A stretch of DNA of 64,000 bases. Source: a bacterium. GTDB taxonomy: Bacteria; CLD3; SB21. The stretch covers positions 92,372 to 156,371 of the forward strand of contig WBUR01000002.1 of the NCBI GenBank assembly GCA_008933615.1, given 5' to 3'. A program made the translations under genes and the position numbers. Positions 48,268 to 57,874 of this stretch are shown here, piece after piece. The first letter of the stretch is position 1, and each line of letters opens with the position of its first letter. The notes under the pieces were generated by a model. The model made no database searches, was not told where the DNA came from, and saw only the letters and a list, made by a program, of their open reading frames with translations.

Positions 48268-49392
48268 TTATGGTTTTAATGATAATCCGGTTAATGTATC
48301 GGTTAATAGGAAGTCGACAACTGCCTTTAGATCTCGTCCGCTTTCATTAAATACTTTGACCTGTCGATCGGAACTCGTGCCTTCGTCCAATATCTTGTAA
48401 ATATAATTTATTTCATTACGGCTGCCTAGTTCTTCTACTGCATCATCGACGAATTGAATCAATTCATATATTAAGTTTTTTGTGTGCACCTCTTGTCTTT
48501 TACCAAAATCGATCATTTTACCATTTATTCCATACCTGCTTGCACGCCATTTGTTCTCTGAGATAAGTTGATTTGGATAAATCCGCCATGAAATATTTCT
48601 CATATAGAGCCTATATAAAGTCAACATTAGCGCTTGAATCAGGGCGGCAATTGCGATAGTTTCATCAACTCGCGTTGGTAAATCACAAACACGAACCTCA
48701 AGAGTACCAAAATTCGGGTGGGGTCTAGCATCCCACCAAATCTTTTTGCCATTATCAATGCAATTCGTTCTCACTAATAGGTTTACATAATCCTCAAAAG
48801 TCGCCCAGGATTCAAATACAGGTGGCAGATCGGTTCGAGGAAACCGCTGAAATATTTTTGTTCGAATTGAACTCAAACCCGTGTTTCGCCCAATCCAAAA
48901 TGGCGAACTCGTCGATATGGCCAGAACATGCGGCAAAAAATAACGAATCTGGTTCAAGATCGCAATACAAGTTTCGTTATCCGGCATCCCAATATGAATA
49001 TGCAGACCAAAAATGAGGTTGGCTCTGGCGATATCTTGCATATTTTCGATAATTTCCCTGTAGCGGTCATGATCGCTAATTTCCTGGCTTTTCCAATCGC
49101 TTATAGGGTGAGTACTTGCCGCAACGATTCTCAGTCCCCTTTTCATTGCTAACTGCGCAATAGCCGTTCTGAGCTTTACTACTTCCTTTCGCGCATCCTG
49201 AATATTCCTGCAAATATTCGTTCCAACTTCAACAACCGATTGATGCATCTCCATCTTTATCTGTTCGGAAAGAAGTAATTTACCCTCTTCGAGCATTTGG
49301 CTTGTTACATGGGATCGCAATTCTCTCGTCTCAGGATCTACGATCTGAAATTCTTCTTCAATTCCAATAGTAAAAGGCACTTTTTCAGTCAT
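48268..49392 (-). CDS. GCS2-type carboxylate-amine ligase (YbdK-like)
   Basis: The 374-residue protein belongs to glutamate-cysteine ligase family 2: FTIGIEEEFQIVDP at the start, MEMHQSVVEVGT, the metal/ATP block LIFGLHIHIGMPD and ARPHPNFGTLEVRVCDLPTR. The family joins an amino group to an acidic amino acid using ATP; YbdK has weak glutamate-cysteine ligase activity. Its neighbours upstream are two ATP-grasp ligases, which suggests a common small-peptide product rather than glutathione alone. It is 131 nt after the circularly permuted ATP-grasp gene. Confidence 0.9.
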   Translation of the reverse strand: MTEKVPFTIGIEEEFQIVDPETRELRSHVTSQMLEEGKLLLSEQIKMEMHQSVVEVGTNICRNIQDARKEVVKLRTAIAQLAMKRGLRIVAASTHPISDWKSQEISDHDRYREIIENMQDIARANLIFGLHIHIGMPDNETCIAILNQIRYFLPHVLAISTSSPFWIGRNTGLSSIRTKIFQRFPRTDLPPVFESWATFEDYVNLLVRTNCIDNGKKIWWDARPHPNFGTLEVRVCDLPTRVDETIAIAALIQALMLTLYRLYMRNISWRIYPNQLISENKWRASRYGINGKMIDFGKRQEVHTKNLIYELIQFVDDAVEELGSRNEINYIYKILDEGTSSDRQVKVFNESGRDLKAVVDFLLTDTLTGLSLKP

Positions 49393-49523
49393 TAGTCTAA
49401 TATATTATTATAAACAAAGTAAACATCTTTATTAATTAGATTAGGACGAGTTATCTTATAAATAACTACTTAGTCAATTGGCGCCAAAAAACTTCCTCGA
49501 TTAGATGATCATAAGTGGCCAAT

Positions 49524-50885
49524 TTAATGAATTTCATCAAGGATAAACGTGGGTGTCGTGCCCCCACCAGCAGTCACATTAGCGAGTGATGAGGAGGACA
49601 ATCTTGTAAGAACGCCCTCTACTTTTGCGCCAAAAACATATGGATCCATATCAACGACCATGTCTACATACTTTATCTTATTATCTTCGACAATAGGAAA
49701 TGAAACTCGTGGGATTGGCACCAATTCCTGAACTACATAAAATTCACCAGACATGGCTTCTTGAATGACTCTGTTCCAATTCTCTGCGGACGTTTCTTTC
49801 CCAAGACAAACCCCCTTGCCTCCGTATTCATCATTTGGCTTTATGACAAATTCGTCCTTATTTGATGATATGTATGAAATGAGATCAATTATTGCCCCCT
49901 TGTAGACCGTTTTCTCCTCTTGTACTACACGGGTCCATGGAATGTGTTTCGAGATAACGGACAGTTCTTCACCGTTGAACATATCGTGATTTTTCTCATG
50001 CGTTAATACGGCAAAAATTGATTTCTTGTGAACCATCTTCGCTCGAAACGGATTAATCATGCAGACGTTGTGATCTCTGTATGCGTCAACCAAGGTCTGG
50101 GTTTCTTCAACGCGTTCAACACAATCATTGGTCAGGATACGTTTGTAAACAAGATCGATCTTTGTATCTTCAAACCGTAAGATATTATTTGCATACACAA
50201 GATCCCGCGGATCTGCGATTACACATTCGTAACCTTTTGACTCAAAAAATTCCTGAAAGAGCTGAAACTCAGTGTACGTCGGAACGTCTCGCCAGTCTAC
50301 AATAGCAATTACAGGCTTTTTATTTCTCTTGTTACCGGTATAGACTTGATACGTTTCTATGAGGCCGTCTAATAGTGTCTGACGTATTTGACATTTTTCA
50401 ACCGAATATTTTTTTTTAAATTCAGTGACAAACGGAAATTGATCATATACTTCAGCTGCAACATCTGAATATGCTATACCTGCCGGACACTCAGCATTCA
50501 ATTCAACAAACTTAAGGGAATCACCTTGCAAAAATGAATCCCACCGGGCCGTTATGGACAAACGATCATAACCGGGATGAATATCAACCAGTTCTTTCTC
50601 TCGCGCATTAACGCCTGCCTGAGCCATGATATGAGGATTTGAAAGAGCCGCATTCTTAAATTTAGTTATGGTATTCCGCAGAATGCCGCAAACGTATCGA
50701 ATGTATTCATATTGTTCTATGGAAATAAAATTCGGACGAACAAAATTATACATCGAACGTCCGCCAAATGTCAGTTTCTGCAATTGACATTCGCTCACGA
50801 AAACTGCAAAAATATCTGCGATCTTTGATTCGTTTTTTTCAAGAAGGTCGTTATAGTATTGGATACTCTCCGGAATACTAACCAT
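49524..50885 (-). CDS. Circularly permuted ATP-grasp ligase (type 2-like)
   Basis: The 453-residue enzyme resembles the circularly permuted ATP-grasp/glutathionylspermidine-synthase-like group. Visible are LKFVELNAECPAG (about 125-136), in which the acidic and Asn residues would bind metal, KRILTNDCV, and the glycine-rich ATP loop KPNDEYGGKGVCLG (about 347-360), followed by FYVVQELV. It would activate a carboxylate as an acyl phosphate and couple an amine. The substrate is unknown. It lies 11 nt after the second ATP-grasp gene. Confidence 0.82.
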   Translation of the reverse strand: MVSIPESIQYYNDLLEKNESKIADIFAVFVSECQLQKLTFGGRSMYNFVRPNFISIEQYEYIRYVCGILRNTITKFKNAALSNPHIMAQAGVNAREKELVDIHPGYDRLSITARWDSFLQGDSLKFVELNAECPAGIAYSDVAAEVYDQFPFVTEFKKKYSVEKCQIRQTLLDGLIETYQVYTGNKRNKKPVIAIVDWRDVPTYTEFQLFQEFFESKGYECVIADPRDLVYANNILRFEDTKIDLVYKRILTNDCVERVEETQTLVDAYRDHNVCMINPFRAKMVHKKSIFAVLTHEKNHDMFNGEELSVISKHIPWTRVVQEEKTVYKGAIIDLISYISSNKDEFVIKPNDEYGGKGVCLGKETSAENWNRVIQEAMSGEFYVVQELVPIPRVSFPIVEDNKIKYVDMVVDMDPYVFGAKVEGVLTRLSSSSLANVTAGGGTTPTFILDEIH

Positions 50886-50896
50886 CGCTTAATCTC

Positions 50897-51904
50897 TCAC
50901 TCTGTATTGGATTTGTTCTTTTTGGCAGTACGAGGCTTTGACATATCTGATTCTCTGCCGTTGAGAAACTGATTCCATCGGAATTCGCCGGCATAGGGTT
51001 GATGGTGTAAAGCGCGATCAATGGCCATTTCAGTAACCTTATCAACAACCCATTCGAAATTGGGAGGAGTCACTGAATAGTAATCGCAATCGGGTGCGGG
51101 ATTCATGTAATCAATTGCATAAGGAATACCGTCCCGTACGGCAAATTCAAGTGTGTTAAGATCATAGCCCAATGCCGTGCATATATCTACACAATATTTT
51201 TCAATTTGCTTTGCTTTTTTGTCGTCCAGTGGCGTTGGATTTTTTACGTATCTGTTGACAGGCTCTGCACCGGGATCAAATTGCATGATCCGGACATGTT
51301 TCTTGTTTATACAGTAACATCGATAATATTCTTCAAAGTTTATGTTTTCCTGCAATACCATACACAAATCACCAGTCCGATTATATTTCTCGAAAAAGTC
51401 ATCGGCAGATTCAACTTTGTATACATGCCGCCATCCTCCGCCGTCAAAAGGTTTTAAAAATGCAGGAAAACCAACGTATTCAAAAAGCTGGTCCCACGGA
51501 AGCGGAAAAGTCAAATTACGAAAAGACTCTGAGGTTGTATTTGGCGGATGCTGATGGTGCGGGAGAATCACCGTTTTAGGAACAGGTATCCCCATCTTAT
51601 CGGCAAGAGAATAATTAAAAAACTTATCATCGGCCGACCACCAAAAAGGGTTATTAATGACGTCGGTTCCGCCGAGAACCGCATTTTTCAGATATGCCCG
51701 ATAATATGCAACTTCATGTGAAATTCGGTCAATAATCACTTTGTAACCGGATGGCTCTCTCATTTTCGTGCCGCCAAGCATGATGAATTCAGCGGCAATT
51801 TTTAACTTTTTTTTCGTTGCTACTTTATTTATGTTGGCGATCAAAGCATCAGGAAAAGTTGTTTCCATTCCCCGTAAAACACCGATTCGGGCAATTTGAG
51901 ACAT
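50897..51904 (-). CDS. RimK-like ATP-grasp ligase
   Basis: The 335-residue protein has an ATP-grasp fold: an N-terminal pre-grasp domain (about 1-110), the loop FLKPFDGGGWRHVY (about 165-178), VLQENINF and the metal-binding end LEFAVRDG followed by AIDYMNPAPD (about 270-286). A basic, disordered-looking tail (KPRTAKKNKSN) ends it. The overall sequence is not close to D-Ala-D-Ala ligase or GshB as far as I recall, so the substrate is unknown. GAGGAG lies 5 nt before the ATG, and it is 15 nt after the HEPN gene. Confidence 0.8.
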   Translation of the reverse strand: MSQIARIGVLRGMETTFPDALIANINKVATKKKLKIAAEFIMLGGTKMREPSGYKVIIDRISHEVAYYRAYLKNAVLGGTDVINNPFWWSADDKFFNYSLADKMGIPVPKTVILPHHQHPPNTTSESFRNLTFPLPWDQLFEYVGFPAFLKPFDGGGWRHVYKVESADDFFEKYNRTGDLCMVLQENINFEEYYRCYCINKKHVRIMQFDPGAEPVNRYVKNPTPLDDKKAKQIEKYCVDICTALGYDLNTLEFAVRDGIPYAIDYMNPAPDCDYYSVTPPNFEWVVDKVTEMAIDRALHHQPYAGEFRWNQFLNGRESDMSKPRTAKKNKSNTE

Positions 51905-51919
51905 GGCGACTCCTCAATT

Positions 51920-52303
51920 TTAGACTAAATCTGTCAATGTGGAATAAAATCGATCTGCTTTTTCGTAGACATCACGAGCTAATGCTTCATCTGCTGCGAG
52001 CTGGTCTGATTGGTTTTCAAATCCTCCGGCTTTTACCACTGCTAACAAATCGTCATGCAACGCTGAAGAAAGCACTTTTGTGTCAATAAAGCGCGCCTTG
52101 AATACCGGTATCGAGTCAGAAGTTTTTTTTATTTCGATTTTATTTTTTTTCAAGAATGCCCGCAGCGTAAAAAAAACAGCATGATAACATCTCAATATAG
52201 ATTCTTCGTACAGCCGTTCGTCCATAAGCAATTCAGCCGCCCCGAGGCTTTCATTGGCTTTGTCAACAAGGGTTCCAATACGAAATTTCTCATCAACTAG
52301 CAT
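51920..52303 (-). CDS. HEPN-domain protein
   Basis: The 127-residue helical protein matches the HEPN pattern, with ANESLGAAELLMDERLYEESILRCYHAVFFTLRAFLK carrying the second and third helices (quoted in parts: SLGAAELLMD and YHAVFFTLRAF). The Rx4-6H ribonuclease motif of toxic HEPN proteins is missing (R is followed by H after only two residues), so RNase activity is unlikely. The ATG at 52303 is chosen because a longer frame to 52393 would run through the promoter candidate. It leads the amidoligase operon, and no nucleotidyltransferase partner is present. Confidence 0.72.
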   Translation of the reverse strand: MLVDEKFRIGTLVDKANESLGAAELLMDERLYEESILRCYHAVFFTLRAFLKKNKIEIKKTSDSIPVFKARFIDTKVLSSALHDDLLAVVKAGGFENQSDQLAADEALARDVYEKADRFYSTLTDLV

Positions 52304-52362
52304 GTGATTATTTGTTAAAACGGAAGAAAGCGAAGAAACGGTAGTGTGAGATATGAACTGAA

Positions 52363-52393
52363 AAAATATAAATAAGTAAGTACAGATTTGCAA
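52363..52393 (-). promoter_or_regulatory. Promoter candidate for HEPN-amidoligase operon
   Basis: On the minus strand TTG, 20 nt and TATATTTT form a near-consensus match, about 60 nt before the HEPN start. The tRNA-Thr promoter is divergent from it, with 58 bp between them. Confidence 0.6.
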
Positions 52394-52451
52394 GCCGAAA
52401 CATTGCGCATCAAAATCCGATCTGAAGGAATATTAAATCAAATAAAATAAT

Positions 52452-52482
52452 TTGATTTTGAAATATGAAATATCTATCTTTG
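52452..52482 (+). promoter_or_regulatory. Promoter candidate for tRNA-Thr
   Basis: TTG (52452-52454), a 20-nt spacer and TATCTTTG (52475-52482) match the Bacteroidota consensus TTG/TAnnTTTG perfectly. The tRNA begins 18 nt downstream. Confidence 0.75.
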
Positions 52483-52500
52483 CACCGCAAAATAATTAAC

Positions 52501-52572
52501 GCCACAATAGCTCAGCGGTAGAGCAGCTGTTTCGTAAACAGCAGGTCGCAGGTTCAAATCCCGCTTGTGGCT
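52501..52572 (+). tRNA. tRNA-Thr (CGU)
   Basis: A 72-nt cloverleaf: acceptor GCCACAA with TTGTGGC, D arm GCTC/GAGC, anticodon stem GCTGT/ACAGC with loop TTCGTAA, and T loop TTCAAAT. The anticodon CGU reads ACG threonine codons. The T stem has one A-C mismatch (GCAGG/CCCGC). The 3' CCA is not encoded. Confidence 0.94.
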
Positions 52573-52666
52573 CAATCAAAAAATTTTAGGCCCATCTTTA
52601 CAATTTTATTTATTTTCACATAGCCACAACTATCATTCTTATTGTTTTGAGATCTTCTATCCTGCG

Positions 52667-53398
52667 TTATGAAATCGTGGCTCCGCCGTCTACTTTGATC
52701 ACCTGACCTGTAATATACTTTGACGACAAGGCAAGAAATACAACCATGTCAGTAATATCGGAAGGCATTCCGTATTTCTTAAGTGGAATTTTTTCAATTG
52801 ACGGGTGAATAATGTCGCTGCTTTCTTCATTGGGTATAATTATAGTACCCGGGGCAACCGCATTAACAGTGATATGCGGGGCAAGGGCTTTGGCTAAAAC
52901 TTTTGTCAGCATCACAATGCCGGCCTTTGACACGCAATACGGGATATGCTTTGGCCAAGTATGATATGCGCCAAGAGATGCAATATTGATTATCTTACCC
53001 GATTTTCGTTTTATCATATACGTAGACGCCTCTTGGGCACAAAGAAATGATGACTTCAGATTAGTATCAATTACGGTATCCCACAAAGTTTCGTTAATCC
53101 TTTTCAATTCAATTGGGGGTGGAAAGATCGCAGCATTGTTGACGAGCACATCCAACTTACCAAATGTTTTTACAGTCTCCTTCATCAACCGGCGAACATG
53201 AGTGATTTTTGTTACATCTGCCTTGACGGCAATACAACGTCGGCCCAGTTTCCTAATGTCGCGAACAGTTTTTAGAGCGGACGATTTAGATTGGTTGTAA
53301 TTGATCACAATGTCGAAACCATACTCCGCGAGTGCAATTGCAATCCGGCGACCGAGACGACGACCGGAACCCGTGATAAGGGCGATTTGATTTTCCAT
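52667..53398 (-). CDS. Short-chain dehydrogenase/reductase, pteridine-reductase-like
   Basis: This 243-residue SDR enzyme has the NAD(P)-binding motif ITGSGRRLGRRIA, the NNAA motif, the catalytic Ser in NIASLG, and YCVSK for Tyr and Lys. The arginine-rich TGxxRRLG loop resembles pteridine reductases and FolM rather than FabG, so an NADPH-dependent pterin reduction is possible; an ordinary 3-oxoacyl reductase is the alternative. It is separated from rpoC by a strong terminator, so it is probably transcribed alone. Confidence 0.85.
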   Translation of the reverse strand: MENQIALITGSGRRLGRRIAIALAEYGFDIVINYNQSKSSALKTVRDIRKLGRRCIAVKADVTKITHVRRLMKETVKTFGKLDVLVNNAAIFPPPIELKRINETLWDTVIDTNLKSSFLCAQEASTYMIKRKSGKIINIASLGAYHTWPKHIPYCVSKAGIVMLTKVLAKALAPHITVNAVAPGTIIIPNEESSDIIHPSIEKIPLKKYGMPSDITDMVVFLALSSKYITGQVIKVDGGATIS

Positions 53399-53465
53399 AG
53401 GACAAGGTATTTATTATTTATTTTAATTTCAAGCTGAGTATCGCATTACCTATCGCCAATGCAGA

Positions 53466-53498
53466 TAAAAAAAGGTGATGTCGTTATCGACATCACCT
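53466..53498 (-). terminator. Terminator of the rplK-rpoC operon
   Basis: Downstream of rpoC on the minus strand an 11-bp perfect stem (AGGTGATGTCG with CGACATCACCT, loop of 4) is followed by seven T. It is a strong intrinsic terminator. A run of six A on the other flank means it could also work in the opposite direction. Confidence 0.9.
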
Positions 53499-53525
53499 CA
53501 AAAAAGTTAAGAAATGAAATTGTTT

Positions 53526-56500
53526 CTATTTTTTTTCTTTTTTTGCTTTTCTGCCGTTCCCTTTTTCATCCTCTCCGCTTTCTTTGAGCGAAACAGCAAT
53601 CGCCTGGTAGCGCTTCAGCCCGGTTCCTGCCGGTATAAGCCGCCCCATAATTACATTTTCCTTGAGACCCAAGAGATAATCGGTTTTCGCGCTTATTGCC
53701 GCATCCGCCAGAACTTTTGTAGTCTCCTGGAATGACGCAGCTGAAATGAAACTCTCCGTACTCAAAGACGCTTGAGTAATTCCGAGCAACAAAGGTTCTG
53801 CTGTCGCGGGCTGGGCTTCACGGTATTCAGGTGCTTTCTTCTTATCATATTTTTTTAGCACCTTTTCAAGTTCGGCCCTGGTCAAAATTTGGCCTTCTTT
53901 GGTATTAGATTCTCCTCGATCCGTGATAACTACTTTCTCGCGTATTTTTTGATTCTCATCGAGGAATCGCAGACGGTCAACCTGGTCATCCTGCAAGAAA
54001 TAGGTATCGCCTGAATCAGCAATACGAACTCGTTGCAGCATTTGACGTACAATGATTTCGATATGCTTATCGTTGATTTTAACGCCTTGCGTGCGGTATA
54101 CTTCCTGAATTTCATTCACTAGATACCGCTGGACCTCAGCCGGACCTTTGATGCGTAAGATGTCATGCGGCGCTACGGCGCCGTCGGACAGCTGTTCACC
54201 GGCGTACACAAAATCGTTTTCGTGAACTATGAGATGTTTGCCAAATGGAATTTTATACGACTTGCTTTCGCCGTTCTTTCCTTCGATAGTCACCTCGCGA
54301 TAACCTCGTGATATTTTACCGATCTTCACGTAGCCGTCGATTTCGCTAACAGAACTCGCATCTCTTGGCTTGCGCGCTTCGAACAGTTCTTGAACTCTCG
54401 GAAGACCTCCCGTGATATCTTTTGTCTTTGCCGCTTCACGGGGAATCTTCGCAATGGCTTCACCGGCAATCACGCTATCGCCGTCTTTCATTACAAGATA
54501 GGCGCGGGTCGGTAAAATGTGTGTTTCAAGTATTTCTTTGCCTTTCTTAACCAGCAATGTCGGTGTAATTTTTTTATCGCGTGACTCGATAACAACCAGA
54601 TGTTTCATACCTGTTGCTTCATCCGCTTCTTCACGGCATGAGATCCCTTCTTTCAGTCCATCGAATACAATCACGCCGTCATGCGACGTAATAATACTTG
54701 TATTGTATGGGTCCCACGTCATGATGAAATCGTCTTTTTTTACAGACTGTCCGTCCTTCACCGCAATTGCCGCGCCATAAGGCACCTTGTATGCATAAAT
54801 AAGCCGCTCAGTATCGTTGTCAATTAACTCAATACGAGCATTGCGTGTCATTGAAATAGACGCGTTGTCGCTTTTCCGCTCAATAATCTTCATTCCAGGA
54901 CCGTAAACTATCTTTCCAGCGGATCTAGCCAACGCTTGCGGTTGCTCACCGATACGTGATGCAACACCGCCAATATGAAATGTACGTAAGGTTAACTGAG
55001 TCCCCGGTTCACCGATAGATTGCGCGGCCATAACACCAACCGCTTCGCCCATATTGACTATGTTGCCGCTTGCCAGATTCCGTCCATAACATTTTGAACA
55101 TACGCCGCGTTTGGATTCGCAGGTCAATACGGAACGGATTTCAACCGTTTCGATCGCGGAGTTATTCAACATCTCCGCTTTGTCTTCATCAATTAATTCG
55201 CCGGCATCAATTACCACATCGCCTGTGGAAGGATCTACCACATCATCAGCTGCAACGCGTCCTATGCATCGTTCGCCGAGCGATTCCTTAATTTCTTCAC
55301 CTTCTTTAATTGCCGATGTTTTAACGCCTAAGATAGTTCCGCAATCTTCTTCTGTAATAATCACATCCTGTGCAACGTCAACAAGACGGCGAGTCAAGTA
55401 ACCCGCATCGGCGGTTTTCAATGCCGTGTCAGCCAACCCTTTTCTGGCGCCATGGGTTGAAATAAAGTATTCCCATACTGAAAGTCCTTCCTTAAAACTC
55501 GCCGTGATCGGGTGCTCAATAATTTCTCCGACAGAGCCTGTCATGCTTTTCTGAGGCTTGGACATAAGTCCGCGCATACCGCCAAGCTGCTTGATCTGAT
55601 CACGTGAACCGCGGGCTCCCGAGTCCATCATCATAAAGATCGGATTAAATCCATCGTTCGACATCGTGATACTCTCATACATTGCTGCCGCAACATCATT
55701 GGAAGCATGTGTCCAAATGTCAATTATCTTATTGTAACGTTCACCATCCGTCATCAGACCCATACGATAAGTTTTTTGAACTTTATCAACTTGTATATTT
55801 GCTTGTCTCAGAACGGCCTCTTTATTTGGCGGCGACAACACATCCTCAATGCCTATTGAACAACCGGAACGAGTGGCGTATGTAAATCCTAGAAGTTTAA
55901 GATTATCTAAAAACTCCACCGTCTTGATATTCCCAACTTCCGTATGCAGCCTTGACACGATTTCTTCAATCTTCTTTTTTGTCAGAAGTTCGTTCATGTA
56001 ACCCGCCTCACGTGGAACGATTTCATTGAAGATGGCGCGCCCAACCGTGGTATCGATATACTTCCAAGGTTTCTTCTTATCTGTGGAATCCGGATTAGGT
56101 ATACGCAGTTGCACCTTAGCATGAAGTTCAACAACACCATTGTCATAAGCAGAACGAATATCTTCCATGTTTGTATATTTTGTTCCTTCGCCCTTTGCGC
56201 CCTTATGCAATTTCGTGAGATAATAGCATCCCAAAACGATATCTTGCGAAGGAATCGCAATCGGCCTGCCGCTTGACGGTTGAATAATGTTGTGACTCGA
56301 CAGCATAAGAAGCCGCGTTTCAATTTGAGCTTCATAGGATAACGGTATATGGACAGCCATTTGGTCACCGTCAAAGTCGGCGTTAAAAGCGGCGCAAACC
56401 AGAGGGTGAACTTGAATAGCACGCCCTTCTACTAAAACGGGCTGAAATGCCTGAATACCTAACCTGTGTAACGTGGGAGCACGATTAAGGAGCACGGGGT

Positions 56501-57791
56501 GATCAGCCACGATCTTTTCAAGAATCTCCCAAACTTCCGGACCATGTTTATCGACCATCCTTTTGGCGCTCTTGACTGTTTTTACAAATCCGCGCTCAAC
56601 CAATTTTCGGATAATAAAGGGTTTAAATAGCTCAACAGCCATTTCTTTCGGTAAACCGCATTCATGGAGTCTAAGTTCAGGTCCAACGACAATAACAGAT
56701 CGACCGGAATAATCAACACGTTTTCCAAGCAAATTTTGACGAAAACGTCCTTGTTTCCCTTTTAACATATCCGACAAAGATTTCAAAGGACGATTACTGT
56801 CACTTCTCACTGCAGCTGTCTTTCTAGAATTATCGAACAAGGAATCTACAGACTCCTGAAGCATTCGTTTTTCATTTCGTAAGATGACTTCGGGCGCCTT
56901 AATTTCGATAAGCTTGCGCAACCGGTTGTTTCTGATTATAACCCGGCGATAAAGATCATTTAGATCACTTGTAGCAAAACGGCCGCCTTCAAGTGGAACT
57001 AAAGGACGCAACTCTGGCGGAATAACCGGCACAACATCCAAAACCATCCATTCCGGCCGGTTCTCAATTTCGGACTCCTTTTGAACAAATGCGTCAGCAA
57101 CACGGAGCTGCCGCAATGCGTCAGATCGTTTCTGCTGCGAAGAGCCGGTGTCGCGAACAATTTTACGTAGATCGATAGACAATGAATCAACTTCTACTCT
57201 CTTTAAGAGTTCCTTGACCGCGTCACCGCCAATAAGAGCAATGAATTTATTGGGATCTGTATTCGGCAGGTCATCATTCTCTTTGCCAAGCTCTTCTTTT
57301 ACTCTGTATAATTCCTCTTCAGGAATGATATCTTTATATTTGAGTCCGCTGTTTCCCGGCTGAATGACCACGTAATTTTCGTAGTAGATGATCTTGTCTA
57401 ATTGCTTGATACTAAGCCCAAGAATTGAACCGATTTTAGATGGCAGTGATCGAAAAAACCAAATATGTACTACAGGGACAGCGAGCGATATATGCCCCAT
57501 TCGTTCCCGTCGAACCGCTTTCAACGTAACTTCAACTCCGCAACGATCGCAGATTATGCCTTTGTATCGGATACGCTTGTATTTACCGCAATGGCATTCC
57601 CAGTCCTTTACGGGGCCAAATATCTTCTCGCAAAATAATCCGTCTTTTTCAGGTTTGAAACTGCGATAGTTAATAGTTTCAGCTTTTGTCACTTCGCCAT
57701 AAGAACGACTAAGAATTGCATCTGGTGATGAAATTCCAATCGTAATACTTGAAAAGTTTTTTGCTAAGCTCGTGTTTGATAAGTAAGACAC
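53526..57791 (-). CDS. rpoC: DNA-directed RNA polymerase subunit beta'
   Basis: This is the largest RNA polymerase subunit, at 1421 residues. It contains the N-terminal zinc ribbon ([20 protein letters not shown]), the catalytic [12 protein letters not shown] motif, the bridge/trigger region and the second zinc site ([13 protein letters not shown]). It ends in a Lys-rich tail. The start is GTG at 57791 with a perfect AAGGAGG 7 nt upstream. It is split from rpoB by 83 nt with a hairpin. Confidence 0.98.
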   Translation of the reverse strand: MSYLSNTSLAKNFSSITIGISSPDAILSRSYGEVTKAETINYRSFKPEKDGLFCEKIFGPVKDWECHCGKYKRIRYKGIICDRCGVEVTLKAVRRERMGHISLAVPVVHIWFFRSLPSKIGSILGLSIKQLDKIIYYENYVVIQPGNSGLKYKDIIPEEELYRVKEELGKENDDLPNTDPNKFIALIGGDAVKELLKRVEVDSLSIDLRKIVRDTGSSQQKRSDALRQLRVADAFVQKESEIENRPEWMVLDVVPVIPPELRPLVPLEGGRFATSDLNDLYRRVIIRNNRLRKLIEIKAPEVILRNEKRMLQESVDSLFDNSRKTAAVRSDSNRPLKSLSDMLKGKQGRFRQNLLGKRVDYSGRSVIVVGPELRLHECGLPKEMAVELFKPFIIRKLVERGFVKTVKSAKRMVDKHGPEVWEILEKIVADHPVLLNRAPTLHRLGIQAFQPVLVEGRAIQVHPLVCAAFNADFDGDQMAVHIPLSYEAQIETRLLMLSSHNIIQPSSGRPIAIPSQDIVLGCYYLTKLHKGAKGEGTKYTNMEDIRSAYDNGVVELHAKVQLRIPNPDSTDKKKPWKYIDTTVGRAIFNEIVPREAGYMNELLTKKKIEEIVSRLHTEVGNIKTVEFLDNLKLLGFTYATRSGCSIGIEDVLSPPNKEAVLRQANIQVDKVQKTYRMGLMTDGERYNKIIDIWTHASNDVAAAMYESITMSNDGFNPIFMMMDSGARGSRDQIKQLGGMRGLMSKPQKSMTGSVGEIIEHPITASFKEGLSVWEYFISTHGARKGLADTALKTADAGYLTRRLVDVAQDVIITEEDCGTILGVKTSAIKEGEEIKESLGERCIGRVAADDVVDPSTGDVVIDAGELIDEDKAEMLNNSAIETVEIRSVLTCESKRGVCSKCYGRNLASGNIVNMGEAVGVMAAQSIGEPGTQLTLRTFHIGGVASRIGEQPQALARSAGKIVYGPGMKIIERKSDNASISMTRNARIELIDNDTERLIYAYKVPYGAAIAVKDGQSVKKDDFIMTWDPYNTSIITSHDGVIVFDGLKEGISCREEADEATGMKHLVVIESRDKKITPTLLVKKGKEILETHILPTRAYLVMKDGDSVIAGEAIAKIPREAAKTKDITGGLPRVQELFEARKPRDASSVSEIDGYVKIGKISRGYREVTIEGKNGESKSYKIPFGKHLIVHENDFVYAGEQLSDGAVAPHDILRIKGPAEVQRYLVNEIQEVYRTQGVKINDKHIEIIVRQMLQRVRIADSGDTYFLQDDQVDRLRFLDENQKIREKVVITDRGESNTKEGQILTRAELEKVLKKYDKKKAPEYREAQPATAEPLLLGITQASLSTESFISAASFQETTKVLADAAISAKTDYLLGLKENVIMGRLIPAGTGLKRYQAIAVSLKESGEDEKGNGRKAKKEKK

Positions 57792-57822
57792 TTTTAAACC
57801 TCCTTATTCGGAAGTTAAAGCT

Positions 57823-57845
57823 ATATCTCGTGTAATGAGATATAA
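57823..57845 (-). repeat. Hairpin between rpoB and rpoC
   Basis: TATATCTC and GAGATATA form an 8-bp perfect stem with a 7-nt loop, within flanking AAGTT/AACTT. It is AT-rich with no T tract, so it is more likely a processing or stability element than a terminator. Confidence 0.5.
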
Positions 57846-57874
57846 ACTTTAAAATACAATTATTTATGTTGTTG

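Noticed and set aside
52304-52393. 30-residue hydrophobic extension of the HEPN protein
   Set aside because: It runs through the promoter candidate at 52363-52393 and there is no ribosome-binding site; HEPN proteins of this type start near MLVDEKF.
53402-53432. TTG-N20-TACCTTGT upstream of the short-chain reductase
   Set aside because: The spacing matches but the -7 end lies only 3 nt before the start codon, so the transcript would be leaderless or shorter than the gene; treated as chance.
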